This document shows positions 1 to 4,937 of a stretch of 6,006 bases of DNA, one piece after another. Origin of the DNA: Gammaproteobacteria bacterium (lineage in GTDB: Bacteria > Pseudomonadota > Gammaproteobacteria > UBA9214); NCBI GenBank assembly GCA_029864225.1, contig JAOTTU010000116.1, positions 1 through 6,006 of the forward strand, written 5' to 3'. Positions within the stretch are counted from its first letter, which is position 1. Every line of letters begins with the position of its first letter. Below the pieces are notes generated by a model. That model was not told where the DNA came from, searched no databases, and was given only the letters and a program-made list of their open reading frames with translations. The position numbers were made by a program, and so were the translations under genes.

Positions 1-26
1 ACTAGGACGTCGGGAGACAAAGGGGG

Positions 27-428
27 TCAGTTGTGCTTCAGCTGCTGGACCATCTCCGGTTCCATGTCCATACCGACAGGCCAGTTAGGATTGATAGAGA
101 TGCCGACATCGCTGCCGGTGCGTTCCAGCACCCACTTGAACTCGACCAGCAGGCCGCCCTCGAAACCGGGAAAATCCTGCACAAAGGTCTTGGCGCGATC
201 CGGACTGGTAAACAAGATGAGGATTTCAATGTCGTCTTCGGTCTTCAGCGTCAGGGGGATCGCCTTGTCGCTGCCGGTGAAGCCTTCGATCCCGATCGAA
301 TCCTTGACCGGCATGAAGACCTGGGTATCGAGCAGGTACGCCATGAACTCTTCACTCGAGAGCTGGCCCTCCTGGGCCGCCACGAGTTTCTGTTCAACTT
401 CATTACGTACTTCAAAGGTCTCAGGCAT
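27..428 (-). CDS. SseB N-terminal-domain protein (133 aa)
   Basis: The 133-residue soluble protein has no signal peptide or membrane segment. Its pattern is that of the SseB N-terminal domain: an early segment reading YLLDTQVFMPV near residues 46-58, a central ILILFTSPDRAKTF stretch near 69-82, and a C-terminal segment ending in NPNWPVGMDMEPEM. E. coli SseB, named for enhanced serine sensitivity, is about twice as long. Short proteins holding only the N-terminal domain are common, so this one need not be truncated. The molecular role of the family is poorly known. The ATG at 428 is preceded by a weak GGAA about nine bases upstream. It follows yccA on the same strand after 65 bp that include a hairpin terminator, so it may rely on readthrough or an unseen promoter. 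Family assignment is from recognition of the sequence pattern. Confidence 0.8.
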   Translation of the reverse strand: MPETFEVRNEVEQKLVAAQEGQLSSEEFMAYLLDTQVFMPVKDSIGIEGFTGSDKAIPLTLKTEDDIEILILFTSPDRAKTFVQDFPGFEGGLLVEFKWVLERTGSDVGISINPNWPVGMDMEPEMVQQLKHN

Positions 429-447
429 ATTCAGGTTCCATAAAATG

Positions 448-468
448 AAGCCCCGCAGTGCGGGGCTT
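448..468 (-). terminator. Hairpin terminator between yccA and the SseB-domain gene
   Basis: Perfect 9-bp arms AAGCCCCGC (448-456) and GCGGGGCTT (460-468) enclose a 3-base loop. Read on the minus strand, the GC-rich stem is followed by CATTTTATGG, a short and imperfect T-tract. It lies 26 bp after the yccA stop codon and 20 bp before the SseB-domain start. It probably ends most yccA transcripts and allows some readthrough. Confidence 0.7.
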
Positions 469-493
469 GTTGGATGTCAGTGAACTGGCGCTG

Positions 494-1162
494 CTACTCG
501 TCGCCGCCGAAGGCACCCAGCAGGTGCAGCAGGCTGGTGAACAGGTTGTAGATGGCGATGTACAAGGTGACGGTTGCCATGATGTAGTTGGTTTCGCCGC
601 CGTGGATAATCTGGCTGGTCTGGTAAAGGATCAGGCCGGACATCAACAGCACGAACATGGCCGAGACCGCCAGCGACAGGCCCGGCATGGCCAGAAACAG
701 GCTGGCGATACCCGCCAGGAAGGCCACCAGGATACCCACCATCAGGAACCCGCCCATGAAGCTGAAGTCCTTGCGCGTGGTCAGGGCATAACCTGACAGG
801 CCGAGGAAGATCACCCCGGTACCACCCATGGCGGTCATCACGATCTGGTTACCGCCCGGCAGCGACAGGTAAGCGCTGATGATCGGTCCCAGGGTCACCC
901 CCATGAAACCGGTCAGGGCAAACACGAAGAACAGCCCGAGACCGCTGTTGCGCGTCTTGGTGACAGCGAACAACAGGCCGAAGTAACCAACCAGGGTAAT
1001 GATTGGGTGAATAAACGGCATGTTGGTCACCACGGCAATACCCGCGCACAGCGCGCTGAACAGCAGTGTCATGGACAGCAGGGTATAGGTGTTGCGAATG
1101 ACCTTGTTGGTGGCCAGTACCGACGGTTCTGACCGTACTATGGTTTTCTCATATGCGCTCAT
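494..1162 (-). CDS. yccA: BI-1/YccA family inner-membrane protein (222 aa)
   Basis: An integral membrane protein with about seven hydrophobic segments (roughly residues 25-45, 50-67, 74-95, 103-125, 134-157, 160-182 and 194-216) after a polar N-terminus of about 20 residues. Family signatures visible are FALTGFMGVTLGPII near 80-95 and, in the last helix, GGETNYIMATVTLYIAIYN. These closely match what I recall of E. coli YccA, which has nearly the same length. E. coli YccA is a substrate and modulator of the FtsH protease. The wider BI-1 (TMBIM) family includes calcium-leak proteins such as Bacillus YetJ. Here LYQTSQ stands where many relatives carry LYDTS, so the pH-sensing Asp described for YetJ appears to be Gln, as I recall for YccA proteins. 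The ATG at 1162 is preceded by a G-run about nine bases upstream. A terminator hairpin follows the gene. Confidence 0.9.
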   Translation of the reverse strand: MSAYEKTIVRSEPSVLATNKVIRNTYTLLSMTLLFSALCAGIAVVTNMPFIHPIITLVGYFGLLFAVTKTRNSGLGLFFVFALTGFMGVTLGPIISAYLSLPGGNQIVMTAMGGTGVIFLGLSGYALTTRKDFSFMGGFLMVGILVAFLAGIASLFLAMPGLSLAVSAMFVLLMSGLILYQTSQIIHGGETNYIMATVTLYIAIYNLFTSLLHLLGAFGGDE

Positions 1163-1187
1163 GCAGTGAAACCCCCGTTGAGATTTA

Positions 1188-1217
1188 ACAATATCAAACA
1201 GTTAATCTGACCGTCAG
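1188..1217 (-). promoter_or_regulatory. Candidate sigma70 promoter of yccA
   Basis: On the minus strand, CTGACG (1217-1212) and TATTGT (1193-1188) are 18 bp apart. Each matches four of six consensus bases. Transcription would start near 1181, giving a leader of about 18 nt before the ATG at 1162. The -35 element lies inside a small palindrome, CTGAC-C-GTCAG at 1207-1217, which might be an operator. This is inspection by eye only. Confidence 0.3.
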
Positions 1218-1353
1218 CCGTTTGATTGGTTCCTAAGGATAAACACACTGGCACAAAACAGCAACCTGCGGAATTTGTGGATTTTCATACGATTAGGCTG
1301 GAAATACACATTTCCGTTCCGGTATGCTTGCGCAACGTTAAATGACCGCACAA

Positions 1354-1441
1354 GGAGAGGTGGCTGAGTGGTCGAAAGCGGCGGTCTTGAAAACCGTTGA
1401 CGGGCAACCGTCCGGGGGTTCGAATCCCTCCCTCTCCGCCA
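1354..1441 (+). tRNA. tRNA-Ser (anticodon UGA)
   Basis: All cloverleaf parts can be placed. The acceptor stem is GGAGAGG (1354-1360) with CCTCTCC (1431-1437). The D-stem is GCT/AGC (1363-1365, 1377-1379). The anticodon stem is GCGGT/ACCGT around loop CTTGAAA, with anticodon TGA at 1388-1390. The long variable arm is GACGG-GCAA-CCGTC (1399-1412), diagnostic of class II serine tRNAs. The T-arm has loop TTCGAAT (1419-1425). The discriminator is G1438 and the 3' CCA is encoded (1439-1441). It decodes UCA, and by wobble other UCN codons. The gene is intact even though a 17-bp segment of its 3' end (1427-1443) is duplicated at 1600-1616. A long hairpin starts at the final A of the CCA. Confidence 0.97.
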
Positions 1442-1443
1442 AA
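1427..1443 (+). repeat. 17-bp direct repeat, copy 1 (tRNA 3' end, attL-like)
   Basis: CCTCCCTCTCCGCCAAA spans the 3' half of the T-stem, the acceptor strand, the discriminator, CCA and two more bases. It matches 1600-1616 exactly. The match stops at both ends: C1426 against G1599, and T1444 against A1617. Site-specific integrases often use tRNA 3' ends as attachment sites and restore the tRNA when they integrate. Confidence 0.8.
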
Positions 1444-1477
1444 TACATAAGGTCCCTTTTAGGGGCCTTATGTATTT
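1441..1477 (+). terminator. 17-bp hairpin abutting the tRNA CCA end, probable terminator
   Basis: Arms 1441-1457 and 1461-1477 pair over 17 bp with one G-U pair (T1453 with G1465) and a 3-base TTT loop. The inner core GGTCCCT/AGGGGCC is GC-rich. It is followed by TTATGTATTT, so the AT-rich outer stem doubles as a weak T-tract. This is the natural terminator candidate for the tRNA. If the 173-bp unit is a mobile insert, most of the hairpin belongs to the unit. The first stem bases lie inside the tRNA-end repeat. Confidence 0.6.
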
Positions 1478-1611
1478 GTGGTGTGGGGAGGCCTTGGTGA
1501 GGTCCCCACAGTCGAACGCGGCAGAGACGGCAAGGGAGGAAGAATCCCAATGCACATGGATGTGCAGGTGCCGCGGAGCACAGGGAAGTGCGTGAGCGGC
1601 CTCCCTCTCCG
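1478..1611 (+). ncRNA. Candidate structured RNA downstream of tRNA-Ser
   Basis: Nested complementary arms suggest a compact fold. The closing stem is GGGAGGCC (1486-1493) with GGCCTCCC (1598-1605). An inner stem is CGCGGCA (1517-1523) with TGCCGCG (1569-1575). Within that are the hairpin TGCACAT-GG-ATGTGCA (1551-1566) and a small GGGA/TCCC hairpin (1534-1548). On the 3' side is GCAC/GTGC (1578-1591). The closing stem uses the duplicated tRNA-end bases. I do not recognise it as tmRNA, RNase P RNA, 6S or SRP RNA. It could be co-transcribed with the tRNA if the hairpin at 1441-1477 terminates poorly. Expression and function are unknown. Confidence 0.35.
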
Positions 1612-1616
1612 CCAAA
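1600..1616 (+). repeat. 17-bp direct repeat, copy 2 (attR-like)
   Basis: An exact copy of 1427-1443, including the CCA trinucleotide and the two bases after it. It is followed by three more A residues. No 5' part of a tRNA precedes it, so this is a tRNA-end duplication and not a second tRNA gene. Its first six bases also pair with 1486-1491 in the closing stem of the proposed RNA. Confidence 0.8.
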
Positions 1617-1975
1617 AAACAGATTCATTTATTTTGTCACGTTATTGTTTAGAATAACGGTTAGAGTTTGAAACAACGGCAACAAATACATCACGGGCCT
1701 CAAGAGCGTATGGCTTACCCACCAATTGGATGCACATCCAACGCCCGGGAACAAAGATCATCCAATTCGTTCCTATCATAATTCAACTATGTAGCAGTTG
1801 ATTTGGATCATGAAACAGTGAGATCGTCCTTCGTTTCCGGTTGCGCCGGTAAACACCAGGGGATCTGACGTCGCGCGCTCCTCAGTATGACGCGGCGACG
1901 GCTATATGGTACCCGCTCGCTAAAACCGGAAAACGCAGATAAAAGTGGCAGTTCTTTTGCGAAAGCAAGATAATC

Positions 1976-2005
1976 TTGATAAATTGACTGAGTGGCGTTT
2001 ATGCT
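1976..2005 (+). promoter_or_regulatory. Candidate sigma70 promoter of the diheme cytochrome gene
   Basis: TTGATA (1976-1981, five of six consensus bases) and TATGCT (2000-2005, four of six) are 18 bp apart. Transcription would start near 2012 and give a leader of about 75 nt before the ATG at 2088. The -35 overlaps the 3' arm of the inverted repeat CAAGA/TCTTG (1966-1978), a possible regulator site. By eye only. Confidence 0.3.
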
Positions 2006-2076
2006 CGTGAGAATCGCTAATCTTCCTCGAAAGCGAGGTAAGCAGGATAATGGTGAAGCGGTTCAGAATAGAAACC

Positions 2077-2081
2077 AGGAG
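2077..2081 (+). promoter_or_regulatory. Ribosome binding site fixing the cytochrome start
   Basis: AGGAG lies six bases before the ATG at 2088. This choice makes the signal peptide begin MKTQK. A longer frame opening at the GTG at 1992 would put about 30 charged residues ahead of the signal peptide and would start upstream of the promoter's -10 element, so it is rejected. Confidence 0.8.
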
Positions 2082-2087
2082 ATCAAC

Positions 2088-2768
2088 ATGAAGACGCAAA
2101 AAGCCATCGGATTTATCGTTTTAGCAGGCGCTGGTCTGTTCAGCCTATCTCTTGCCACCGGTGCCTGGGCAGCTGACATGCCTGATGCGGCTGATGCGGC
2201 TGAAATGGCTGACATGGCTTACACAAACAAGTTGGTTGACACCTGCACCCAGTGTCATCAAAGGGACGGCGACAGCGACGATCCGAATATGCCGATCATC
2301 GGGGGCTATTCCGCGGCATACATTATCAGCAGCATGACGGCCTACAAGAATGAGGTGCGCTCCTGTCCGGAGATTGAATACATTAGCGATCACAAGAAGG
2401 TGGAAAAGACCGACATGTGCCGGATTTCCAAAGAACTGAGCGAAGATGACATCGCGAAATTGGCGCAATATTATGCCAGCAAGAGATTTAGACGAGCCAA
2501 TCAGAGTTTCGATCTGGAACTCGCCAGGAAGGGCCAGTTGATTCATGAGCGTGATTGCGAGAAATGCCACTCCGAGGGCGGCAATCTTGCCAGCGATGAT
2601 GCAGGTATTTTGGCAGGTCAATGGATGCCCTACCTGAAGCAACAATTCTTTGCGTTCTATGCCGAGAAGCGGCAGTTGGACAAGAAGATGAAGCCGAAGT
2701 TTAACAAGCTCGACAAGACTGAGATTGAGGCGCTCCTGAATTTCTATGCGAGCCGTGGGGGCCTGTAA
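2088..2768 (+). CDS. Periplasmic diheme cytochrome c, FccA/c4-like (226 aa)
   Basis: A Sec signal peptide covers residues 1-28, with cleavage likely after AWA. Two heme-c motifs follow: CTQCH (53-57) and CEKCH (157-161). Likely distal Met ligands are M110, in the stretch DMCRISKELSEDD, and a Met in DKKMKPKF near the C-terminus. The C-terminal half, with DDAGILAGQWMPYLK and a final NFYASR, parallels FccA encoded at 4938-5516, so the two are paralogues. Compared with FccA it has about 14 extra residues before the first Met ligand. C93 and C111 flank that insertion and could form a disulfide. The mature N-terminus has five three-residue units (DMP, DAA, DAA, EMA, DMA). It probably carries electrons in the periplasm. 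A link to sulfide oxidation is inferred from similarity and from fccAB lying about 0.9 kb away. It stands alone on its strand. Confidence 0.88.
   Translation: MKTQKAIGFIVLAGAGLFSLSLATGAWAADMPDAADAAEMADMAYTNKLVDTCTQCHQRDGDSDDPNMPIIGGYSAAYIISSMTAYKNEVRSCPEIEYISDHKKVEKTDMCRISKELSEDDIAKLAQYYASKRFRRANQSFDLELARKGQLIHERDCEKCHSEGGNLASDDAGILAGQWMPYLKQQFFAFYAEKRQLDKKMKPKFNKLDKTEIEALLNFYASRGGL
2175..2219 (+). repeat. Five 9-bp tandem units in the cytochrome N-terminus
   Basis: Units GACATGCCT, GATGCGGCT, GATGCGGCT, GAAATGGCT and GACATGGCT follow without gaps. They are in frame and encode acidic residue-Met/Ala-Ala/Pro triplets between the signal peptide and the first heme motif. Units two and three are identical at DNA level, so copy number could change by slippage without a frameshift. 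Confidence 0.75.
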
Positions 2769-2770
2769 AG

Positions 2771-2799
2771 AATTCTGAGGAAATCAATCAGAATTGATT
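2771..2799 (+). repeat. Overlapping, mutually exclusive AT-rich hairpins after the cytochrome gene
   Basis: AATTCTGA (2771-2778) pairs with TCAGAATT (2788-2795). AATCAA (2782-2787) pairs with TTGATT (2794-2799). The two helices share bases 2794-2795 and the second's left arm sits in the first's loop, so they cannot both form fully. No T-run follows. It may be a weak 3'-end structure, but it is not a convincing intrinsic terminator. Confidence 0.35.
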
Positions 2800-2909
2800 C
2801 ATACTTCTAGAGAAAGAGGACGGGGTTGGTATTGAAGAAATCAGCGCGCCGACGGCTAATGTATCCGAGGCCCTGTGCCGTCTTCTCGCTGACCCACTTC
2901 ATATCTCGC

Positions 2910-3245
2910 TCAATAGATGAGCCAATAGGCAGCCATAGCCACCCAACTGAGAACGAGCAACACCCAGGGTAACCTGGGTTGTCTATAGACCACCCTCTCC
3001 TGAACCTCAATCTCGCGCGCCTCAGGTGACGTGAGCTGCTGATTGACCTTCTTGAGCTTCTTGTCTAATTCCCTGGCCTTGGCGTTTTGCTGCTTCTTGT
3101 ATAGTTCGATACCCTTTTGAATCCCCTGCGCAATTAGCTTTGTTTGTTCTTTGATCTGCCCGGGACGTTGTGTGCCGCGGGCAATCCGCATGGCTTCGTC
3201 TAGGGTTGCTTCTGATAGCTGGTGCTTTTTTGAGTGCTTGGCCAT
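2910..3245 (-). CDS. DUF2956 family protein, C-terminal membrane anchor (111 aa)
   Basis: The sequence matches the DUF2956 pattern as I know it. A Lys-rich N-terminus is followed by SEATLDEAMRIARGTQRPGQ, then the stretch KEQTKLIAQGIQKGIELYKK (residues 32-51). A basic, probably coiled helix reading KARELDKKLKKVNQQL follows (56-71). The end is a single hydrophobic segment, about 92-110, rich in Trp and Leu. A cytoplasmic basic domain tethered to the inner membrane is the likely topology. The family's function is unknown to me and nothing here reveals it. The ATG at 3245 follows AGGT seven bases upstream. The gene converges on the diheme cytochrome gene with about 140 bp between the stops. It is separated from fccB on the same strand by about 400 bp including a strong terminator, so it is not in the fcc operon. 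Confidence 0.85.
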   Translation of the reverse strand: MAKHSKKHQLSEATLDEAMRIARGTQRPGQIKEQTKLIAQGIQKGIELYKKQQNAKARELDKKLKKVNQQLTSPEAREIEVQERVVYRQPRLPWVLLVLSWVAMAAYWLIY

Positions 3246-3596
3246 GGGTTTTACCTATTCGTTTGTCTTTCATCAAATCGTTTCTCGCGTAGGTTCACTT
3301 CCTACAACTCGGTAACCCCGACCGTCAGCATGTGATGTTCCTATCTCTGACCTGTAGGTGGGTGGTAGTCTGGCTTGGCTTGTTGGATTGCATTTAGGCA
3401 AACTCGATCTGGTAGCCAACGTCATTGGGTGCATGTCCTGCTCTCACTGGCAGCTACCTGCCATCTGTGTCCGGTATCACAGAGAGAGGGTCGGAGCCTG
3501 TCCGTTATGGGAATCTTACACAGAAACAGTCTGGATCGAGCAGGGCGGTATGCCATATGGCTCACATGACCGGCATTGACAACTCAACGGGAAAAT
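3246..3596. other. Intergenic region with no recognisable gene
   Basis: About 350 bp between DUF2956 and the fccAB terminator. Short open frames occur on the plus strand (for example 3358-3579), but none has a ribosome site or recognisable protein pattern. Visible structure: GTAGG/CCTAC (3289-3305), TGGCAG-CTAC-CTGCCA (3448-3463) and a perfect 10-bp palindrome GCCATATGGC (3552-3561). The DUF2956 promoter should lie at the left end but I could not place it with confidence. Confidence 0.5.
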
Positions 3597-3623
3597 AACG
3601 GGGTCTGCACAGCAGACCCCGTT
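3597..3623 (-). terminator. Strong intrinsic terminator of the fccAB operon
   Basis: Perfect 12-bp arms AACGGGGTCTGC (3597-3608) and GCAGACCCCGTT (3612-3623) surround a 3-base loop. On the minus strand the stem is followed by ATTTTCCC, and it begins about 20 bp after the fccB stop codon. This marks the end of the fccA-fccB transcript. Confidence 0.85.
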
Positions 3624-3643
3624 TCCCATGAAACCAGCCTGGA

Positions 3644-4921
3644 TCAGCCGAATATGTCGTGGGTGACGTTGTTGAACCAGCTGTGCGCGTACTCGACTTC
3701 ACGCTTGCGGTCAGCTGGAGAACTGTCCGCTGGCGTCAGGCCGCCGGCGCCCTCGACCTTGGCTATTTTGCCATTGACGAGTTTGTACACCATGGCCACG
3801 GAAATGCCGTCTTCCGGCGCGACAATACTGTAGCAGGTGTTCACCCAGGACGGCTCTCCCGGCTCCCGGCCATTGACCAGGTCCACCACCGCAGCGGCCG
3901 CAACCTTGGCCTCGGAATTGGCGGCATAGCCCGATTTCGGTAGGGGGGCCTGAATGGCGGCATCACCGATCACGTGGATGCCCTTGTGAATGGTGGACTC
4001 AAAGGTCTTGCCATCGATCGGACACCAGCCGCTCTCATCGGTCAGGCCCGCTGTGTGTGCGATCTCGCCCGCCTTCTGTGCCGGGATGATATTGGCAACG
4101 GCCGGTTTATGCGTGTCAAATTCGGTCGACACGGTACCGGCCAGGGCGTCAACCCGCGTCACACCGCCATTGGTATCGGCTGCCTTCACCCATTCGATCA
4201 TGCCCTTGTAATGGCGTTCCCAGGCCTGGGTAAACAGCCCCTGCTTGCTGAACTTGTCTTTCTTGTCCAGGATCAATATCTTGGACTTCGGCTTGTGGTT
4301 CTTGAGGTAGTAGGCCATCTGGCAGGCCCGCTCGTACGGTCCGGGCGGACAACGGAACGGGTTTGGCGGTGCCGCGATCAACACCACACCGCCGTCGGGC
4401 ATGGCTTCCAGTTGACTGCGCAACAGCTTGGTCTGTGCGCCGGCCTTCCAGGCATGTGGCATCTTCTCGGCCGCAGCCATGTCGTAACCTTCGATGTCGT
4501 CGCGGAAGGAGATGCCTGGCGCGACGATACAGCGGTCATAGCTGAAGCTATGGCCGCTACTGGTGATAACCTTGCGCCCAGCGGCATCGATGCCGGTCAC
4601 GGTGTCGTGCACCACCTTGATACCGTGTCTGCTTAGACCGTCGTAGCCGAACTTGAGGGTATCCAGGCTGCGATCACCGCCAATCACTTCGTTGCTGAAG
4701 AAGCAGGTATAGTAGTGCTCGTTCGGCTCGATCAGTGTGACCTCGATCGAGGGGTCGGCACGGCGGATATACTTGGCAGCAGTGGCACCGCCCGCCCCGC
4801 CCCCGACAACCACAACCTGCTTCTTGCCGCCGGCGGCGGCAATGGCGGGGAAGCCGATTGCACTGACGACAGCCGCGCTGCCCATGAGCCTGATAAAGTC
4901 TCTGCGTGTGAAGTTGTTCAT
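3644..4921 (-). CDS. fccB: Flavocytochrome c sulfide dehydrogenase, FAD subunit (425 aa)
   Basis: FccB oxidises sulfide to sulfur in the periplasm and passes electrons to the hemes of FccA (EC 1.8.2.3). The N-terminus has a twin-arginine motif (TRRDFIRL, residues 5-12) and an Ala-rich stretch ending near 30, so it is probably exported by Tat. The dinucleotide fold VVVVGGGAGG is at 36-45, with the acidic end of the fold at E65. C73 in YYTCFF corresponds, after signal removal, to the cysteine that binds FAD covalently in Allochromatium FCSD. C191 (FRCPPGPYE) and C363 (NTCYS) match the expected redox-active disulfide pair. A second FAD motif IHVIGDAA is near 315-322. The start at 4921 is preferred because a Shine-Dalgarno GGGGAG follows the fccA stop directly. 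A start at 4984 would overlap fccA and spoil the Tat signal. Sixteen bases separate the genes. SoxF is the close alternative family. Confidence 0.95.
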   Translation of the reverse strand: MNNFTRRDFIRLMGSAAVVSAIGFPAIAAAGGKKQVVVVGGGAGGATAAKYIRRADPSIEVTLIEPNEHYYTCFFSNEVIGGDRSLDTLKFGYDGLSRHGIKVVHDTVTGIDAAGRKVITSSGHSFSYDRCIVAPGISFRDDIEGYDMAAAEKMPHAWKAGAQTKLLRSQLEAMPDGGVVLIAAPPNPFRCPPGPYERACQMAYYLKNHKPKSKILILDKKDKFSKQGLFTQAWERHYKGMIEWVKAADTNGGVTRVDALAGTVSTEFDTHKPAVANIIPAQKAGEIAHTAGLTDESGWCPIDGKTFESTIHKGIHVIGDAAIQAPLPKSGYAANSEAKVAAAAVVDLVNGREPGEPSWVNTCYSIVAPEDGISVAMVYKLVNGKIAKVEGAGGLTPADSSPADRKREVEYAHSWFNNVTHDIFG

Positions 4922-4925
4922 GGTG

Positions 4926-4935
4926 CTGTGTCTCC
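4926..4935 (-). promoter_or_regulatory. fccB ribosome binding region, shared with fccA
   Basis: On the minus strand the ten bases GGAGACACAG precede the fccB ATG by four bases. The identical ten bases precede fccA at 5519-5528. The GGGGAG that contains this site begins immediately after the fccA TAA (4940-4938), which suggests coupled translation of the two subunits. Confidence 0.65.
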
Positions 4936-4937
4936 CC

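Larger units (their letters stand above)
1444..1616 (+). mobile_element. Candidate 173-bp tRNA-Ser-associated insertion or remnant
   Basis: This segment lies between the intact tRNA gene and an exact second copy of the tRNA 3' end. The period from 1427 to 1600 is 173 bp. This is the arrangement left when an element integrates into a tRNA 3' end: intact gene, insert, duplicated end. No plausible protein is encoded; the minus-strand frames across it are antisense artefacts of the tRNA and the repeat. The interior is GC-rich and full of inverted repeats, while the flanking DNA beyond 1617 is AT-rich. It could be a non-autonomous element, a collapsed remnant of a larger island, or a structured RNA whose end copies the tRNA. 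Those choices cannot be separated from one sequence. Confidence 0.4.
1617..2087. other. Gene-free, hairpin-rich intergenic region
   Basis: I see no convincing gene in these 471 bp. Several perfect or near-perfect inverted repeats follow one another: CGTTATT/AATAACG (1640-1659), TTGGATG-CA-CATCCAA (1726-1741), GGAAC/GTTCC (1748-1773), TCAACT/AGTTGA (1783-1801) and GTTTCCGG/CCGGTAAAC with one bulge (1833-1854). Two more are CGTCGCGCG/CGCGGCGACG with one bulge (1869-1900) and TTGC-GAAA-GCAA (1957-1968). The last overlaps CAAGA/TCTTG (1966-1978). They could be operators, decayed repeats or part of an untranslated RNA. Confidence 0.5.

Noticed and set aside
458..796. 112-residue plus-strand frame
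   Set aside because: Antisense to yccA, with a low-complexity Gln/His/Ala-rich peptide and no ribosome site.
1600..1616. A second tRNA gene or tRNA pseudogene ending at 1614
   Set aside because: Only the 3' end is present. No D-arm, anticodon arm or matching 5' acceptor strand lies in the bases before it.
1444..1616. A CRISPR array or an insertion sequence
   Set aside because: There are only two repeat copies and one spacer-like interval. There is no transposase, and the ends show direct rather than terminal inverted repeats.
1480..1620. SRP, tmRNA, RNase P or 6S RNA identity for the structured segment
   Set aside because: None of the conserved core motifs I know for these RNAs is present, for example the GGAAGCAGCC loop region of SRP RNA.
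1338..1628. Minus-strand frames of 96 and 133 residues (1338-1628 and 1214-1615)
   Set aside because: They run antisense through the tRNA-Ser gene and its duplicated end. The peptide containing EREGFEPPDGCPSTVFKTAAF is the familiar false translation of a serine tRNA, and neither frame has a ribosome site.
1992..2087. Upstream GTG start for the diheme cytochrome
   Set aside because: It would add a charged 32-residue extension before the signal peptide. AGGAG sits correctly before the ATG at 2088.
2145..2645. 166-residue minus-strand frame
   Set aside because: Antisense to the diheme cytochrome gene, which has a signal peptide and two CxxCH motifs.
3358..3579. Short plus-strand frames of 73 and 64 residues in the gap before the fccAB terminator
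   Set aside because: Overlapping frames with no ribosome site and no recognisable pattern; treated as non-coding.
3974..4636. 220-residue plus-strand frame
   Set aside because: It is antisense to fccB, whose FAD and cysteine motifs are unmistakable. Long shadow frames are common opposite GC-rich genes.
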